Below are positions 62,467 to 64,000 of a stretch of 64,000 nt of DNA, one piece after another. The position numbers and the translations under genes were made by a program. The first letter of the stretch is position 1, and each line of letters starts with the position of its first letter. This DNA is from Pontibacter sp. Tf4 (lineage in GTDB: Bacteria > Bacteroidota > Bacteroidia > Cytophagales > Hymenobacteraceae), in assembly GCF_014212495.1 (NCBI RefSeq), contig NZ_JACKZC010000005.1, forward strand, positions 1 to 64,000, in the 5' to 3' direction. Below the pieces are notes generated by a model. It ran no database searches. It saw only the letters and a list, made by a program, of their open reading frames with translations, and had not been told where the DNA came from.

Positions 62467-63561
62467 ATGCACACCCTGACTTTGCACAAGTATAAAGTTA
62501 CCTATTGCCTGATTGTAATTTTGCTGCTGGCATTTGCAACTGCCTGCAATAAAAAAGACAACAAAAAAATATACCACAAAGGCGACCGCCTGGACCAATA
62601 CACTACCACCAAACAATACCCCGGCAAAGTAGCCGACGAAAGCCTTGCCGACTGGAAGAAAAAAATTCCCGAAATACAGAAAGTCTCTATTACCTCCACC
62701 ATCGACGGTGAAAAACAGCCCGCCTTATTTTACGATTCCGGATCTTCTGAAAAAAAACCTTTACTGGTAGTGCTGCATAGCTGGAGCAGCGAGTATCTGC
62801 AGGTAGTGAGCATACCGTATGCCCTCTGGGCCAAACTGAACGACTGGGTTTTTATACAACCAAACTACCGCGGTGCTTTTAAAAAACCAGAAGCCATGGC
62901 ATCTGACGTGGCTATACAGGATATTATAGATGCCGTGAATTTTTCGAAAGGAAGCGCCAACATCGACCCATCCAGAATTTACATAGTTGGCTCGTCAGGT
63001 GGGGCCATGACGGCGCTGGTTACAGCCGGAAAACACCCGGACATCTGGGCTGGTGTGGTAGCCTGGGTCCCGGTTTTCAATTTGGTTGACTGGTATAAAT
63101 TCAGCCAGAACTACCCGCACCGCGACTATAACCGCCACATCGTTACGGCCTGTGGTGGCGAACCTATTCCCGGCACCGCAGCCGCCACTGAGTGCCTGCG
63201 CCGCAGCCCGAGCTCTTACCTGCAAAATGCCAAAGGCATACCAGTGTTTTTAGCTCACGGAACGATAGATGTACTCGTACCACCAGACCATTCGGTGCGT
63301 GCCTTTAACATGCTGGTAGATTCTGCAGACCAAATACCGCAATGGCAGATGGATTCGCTGGTGATAAACAAGGAAGTACCGAAAGAAATGGTGAGCGATG
63401 GCCCCAGCAAGTATTTCGGTCCGAAAGACCCCAAGGTACTCTACACCAAACACTCGGGCGTGGTAGACTTGGTACTATACTATGGCGTGCACGATATGGC
63501 GTATAACCCCAGCCTTCTGTGGCTGAGCGAACAGCAGAAAAAGCCTGCACCAGTACAATAA
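62467..63561 (+). CDS. S9-like alpha/beta hydrolase lipoprotein
   Basis: Exported lipoprotein, 364 residues, lipobox FATAC (Cys27). Alpha/beta hydrolase of the prolyl-oligopeptidase type: a Ser nucleophile in YIVGSSGGAMTAL (about 172-184), an Asp in HGTIDVLVPPDHS (about 261-273) and a His in YGVHDMAYNP (about 338-347) fit the triad. Upstream LLVVLHSWSSEYLQ is the oxyanion region. Probably a peptidase or esterase in the periplasm or outer membrane. It is divergent from the helicase gene; the Nudix gene begins 11 bases later. Confidence 0.87.
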   Translation: MHTLTLHKYKVTYCLIVILLLAFATACNKKDNKKIYHKGDRLDQYTTTKQYPGKVADESLADWKKKIPEIQKVSITSTIDGEKQPALFYDSGSSEKKPLLVVLHSWSSEYLQVVSIPYALWAKLNDWVFIQPNYRGAFKKPEAMASDVAIQDIIDAVNFSKGSANIDPSRIYIVGSSGGAMTALVTAGKHPDIWAGVVAWVPVFNLVDWYKFSQNYPHRDYNRHIVTACGGEPIPGTAAATECLRRSPSSYLQNAKGIPVFLAHGTIDVLVPPDHSVRAFNMLVDSADQIPQWQMDSLVINKEVPKEMVSDGPSKYFGPKDPKVLYTKHSGVVDLVLYYGVHDMAYNPSLLWLSEQQKKPAPVQ

Positions 63562-63572
63562 ACTATTTTGCC

Positions 63573-64000
63573 TTGGAAGATAAACCTGAAAGCAAACCCA
63601 AACTGCCTGTAGTAGACCAGGTCTCGGCTGGTGGTGTGGCTTTTCGTAGGACAGGTGCAACTATAGAAGTAGCGTTGATTTCGGTTGGCAAGGATAACCG
63701 CTGGCAATTACCCAAAGGCATTGTAGACCCCGGCGAAACACCCGAAGTAACTGCAGTGCGCGAAGTACGGGAAGAAGCCGGCCTGCGAGCAGAACTGCTG
63801 GAACAACTCGAGAAAATTGAATACTGGTATGTCGGCAACAAAGGCAGCCAGCGCGTGCGCTTTCATAAGTTCGTATACTTTTACCTGTTCCGCTATAGTT
63901 CCGGCAATATACAGGATCACGACTGGGAGGTGAACGAAGCCCGCTGGGTAGAAATAAACCAGGCCCAACAACTGCTCGCCTTTAACTCTGAAAAACAGGT
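63573..64000 (+). CDS. Nudix hydrolase, partial (runs past window end)
   Basis: Nucleoside-diphosphate-linked compound hydrolase. Starting at TTG 63573 (LEDKPESKPKLP...), the sequence gives VSAGGVAFRRTGATIEVALI and the full Nudix box GIVDPGETPEVTAVREV and REEAG at about 49-70 from the start (G-x5-E-x7-REVREEAG). The Nudix fold end is cut by the window. The TTG is the best start in frame; no ATG lies between the upstream stop and the Nudix core. It lies 11 bases after the hydrolase gene and may be co-transcribed with it. Substrate unknown. Confidence 0.88.
   Translation, partial: MEDKPESKPKLPVVDQVSAGGVAFRRTGATIEVALISVGKDNRWQLPKGIVDPGETPEVTAVREVREEAGLRAELLEQLEKIEYWYVGNKGSQRVRFHKFVYFYLFRYSSGNIQDHDWEVNEARWVEINQAQQLLAFNSEKQ

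Larger units (their letters stand above)
1..64000. repeat. Highly iterated AACTATA(G) motif, whole window
   Basis: A short motif, AACTATA on one strand and TATAGTT on the other, most often extended to CAACTATAG or AAACTATAG, recurs throughout the window in both orientations, in spacers and inside genes. By eye I count about 33 AACTATA/TATAGTT and about 26 CTATAG in bases 1-10,000. At equal base composition about 1.2 and 2.4 would be expected. Some copies are full palindromes (AACTATAGTT, e.g. near 6317). It is dense in spacers and weakly conserved genes and absent by eye from ftsH, trxA and the ompA-like gene. I know of no description of it; role unknown. Confidence 0.9.

Noticed and set aside
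1..64000. CRISPR array
   Set aside because: The recurring AACTATA words are far too short and irregularly spaced; no direct repeats of 24-47 bases with regular spacers were found and no cas genes.

Overview
The window looks like a chromosomal segment of a Bacteroidota bacterium, most likely a Cytophagales / Hymenobacteraceae member (Pontibacter-like; the genus is an inference). The signs are two proteins with C-terminal type IX secretion (T9SS type A) sorting domains, the gliding lipoprotein GldH directly after a RicT/PSP1 gene, a GWxTD-domain lipoprotein, DUF2723, TAnnTTTG-type -7 boxes, and a general lack of Shine-Dalgarno leaders. Nearly all of it is ordinary core genome. No prophage, integron, CRISPR array or rRNA operon is visible.

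Layout. 1-573: interspersed repeat copy 1. 574-9193: M16 peptidase, O-methyltransferase, an odd membrane protein, a LysM lytic transglycosylase, an MFS exporter and an MscS channel. 9194-13555: a 22-bp perfect inverted repeat, dnaE and the trxA promoter. 13556-20228: thioredoxin, a DUF421 protein, several small or hypothetical proteins, MscL, isoaspartyl peptidase and an OmpA-like lipoprotein. 20229-25635: repeat copy 2, cystathionine gamma-synthase, a VTT-domain protein, tRNA-Arg(ACG), a decayed IS3-family element, a small hypothetical gene and repeat copy 3. 25636-34247: manC-like and kdsD, recQ, purD, a bacilliredoxin, rlmB and a GWxTD lipoprotein. 34332-40180: DUF2723 and two T9SS cargo proteins. 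40257-46161: birA divergent from an rsfS-ftsH-LUD-lpxH-propeller operon, then an SMR transporter. 46162-46889: repeat copy 4. 46890-55202: GNAT, flippase, ricT-gldH, an EEP-family protein, cspA and a 626-residue Gly/Ser/Tyr/Asn/Gln low-complexity protein. 55277-64000: an NmrA-like protein, propeller lipoprotein, MORN-like protein, a 1307-residue SF1 helicase, an S9-like hydrolase and a Nudix gene cut by the window end.

Three things stand out. (1) A short motif, AACTATA (usually AACTATAG; reverse strand CTATAGTT), is scattered through genes and spacers at a density far above chance. I counted about 33 in the first 10 kb where about 1 is expected at equal base composition. It also sits in the loops or stems of several terminators. 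(2) Four copies of a 450-700 bp modular intergenic repeat share flanks but carry one of two different central cassettes. (3) A FUS-like, prion-like low-complexity protein is encoded divergently from a cold-shock RNA-binding protein.

Functionally the window holds DNA maintenance (DnaE, RecQ, SF1 helicase), envelope construction (LpxH, KdsD, ManC-like, flippase, lytic transglycosylase, OmpA lipoprotein), osmotic-shock channels (MscS, MscL), redox proteins (TrxA, bacilliredoxin), protein quality control (FtsH) and gliding/T9SS components.
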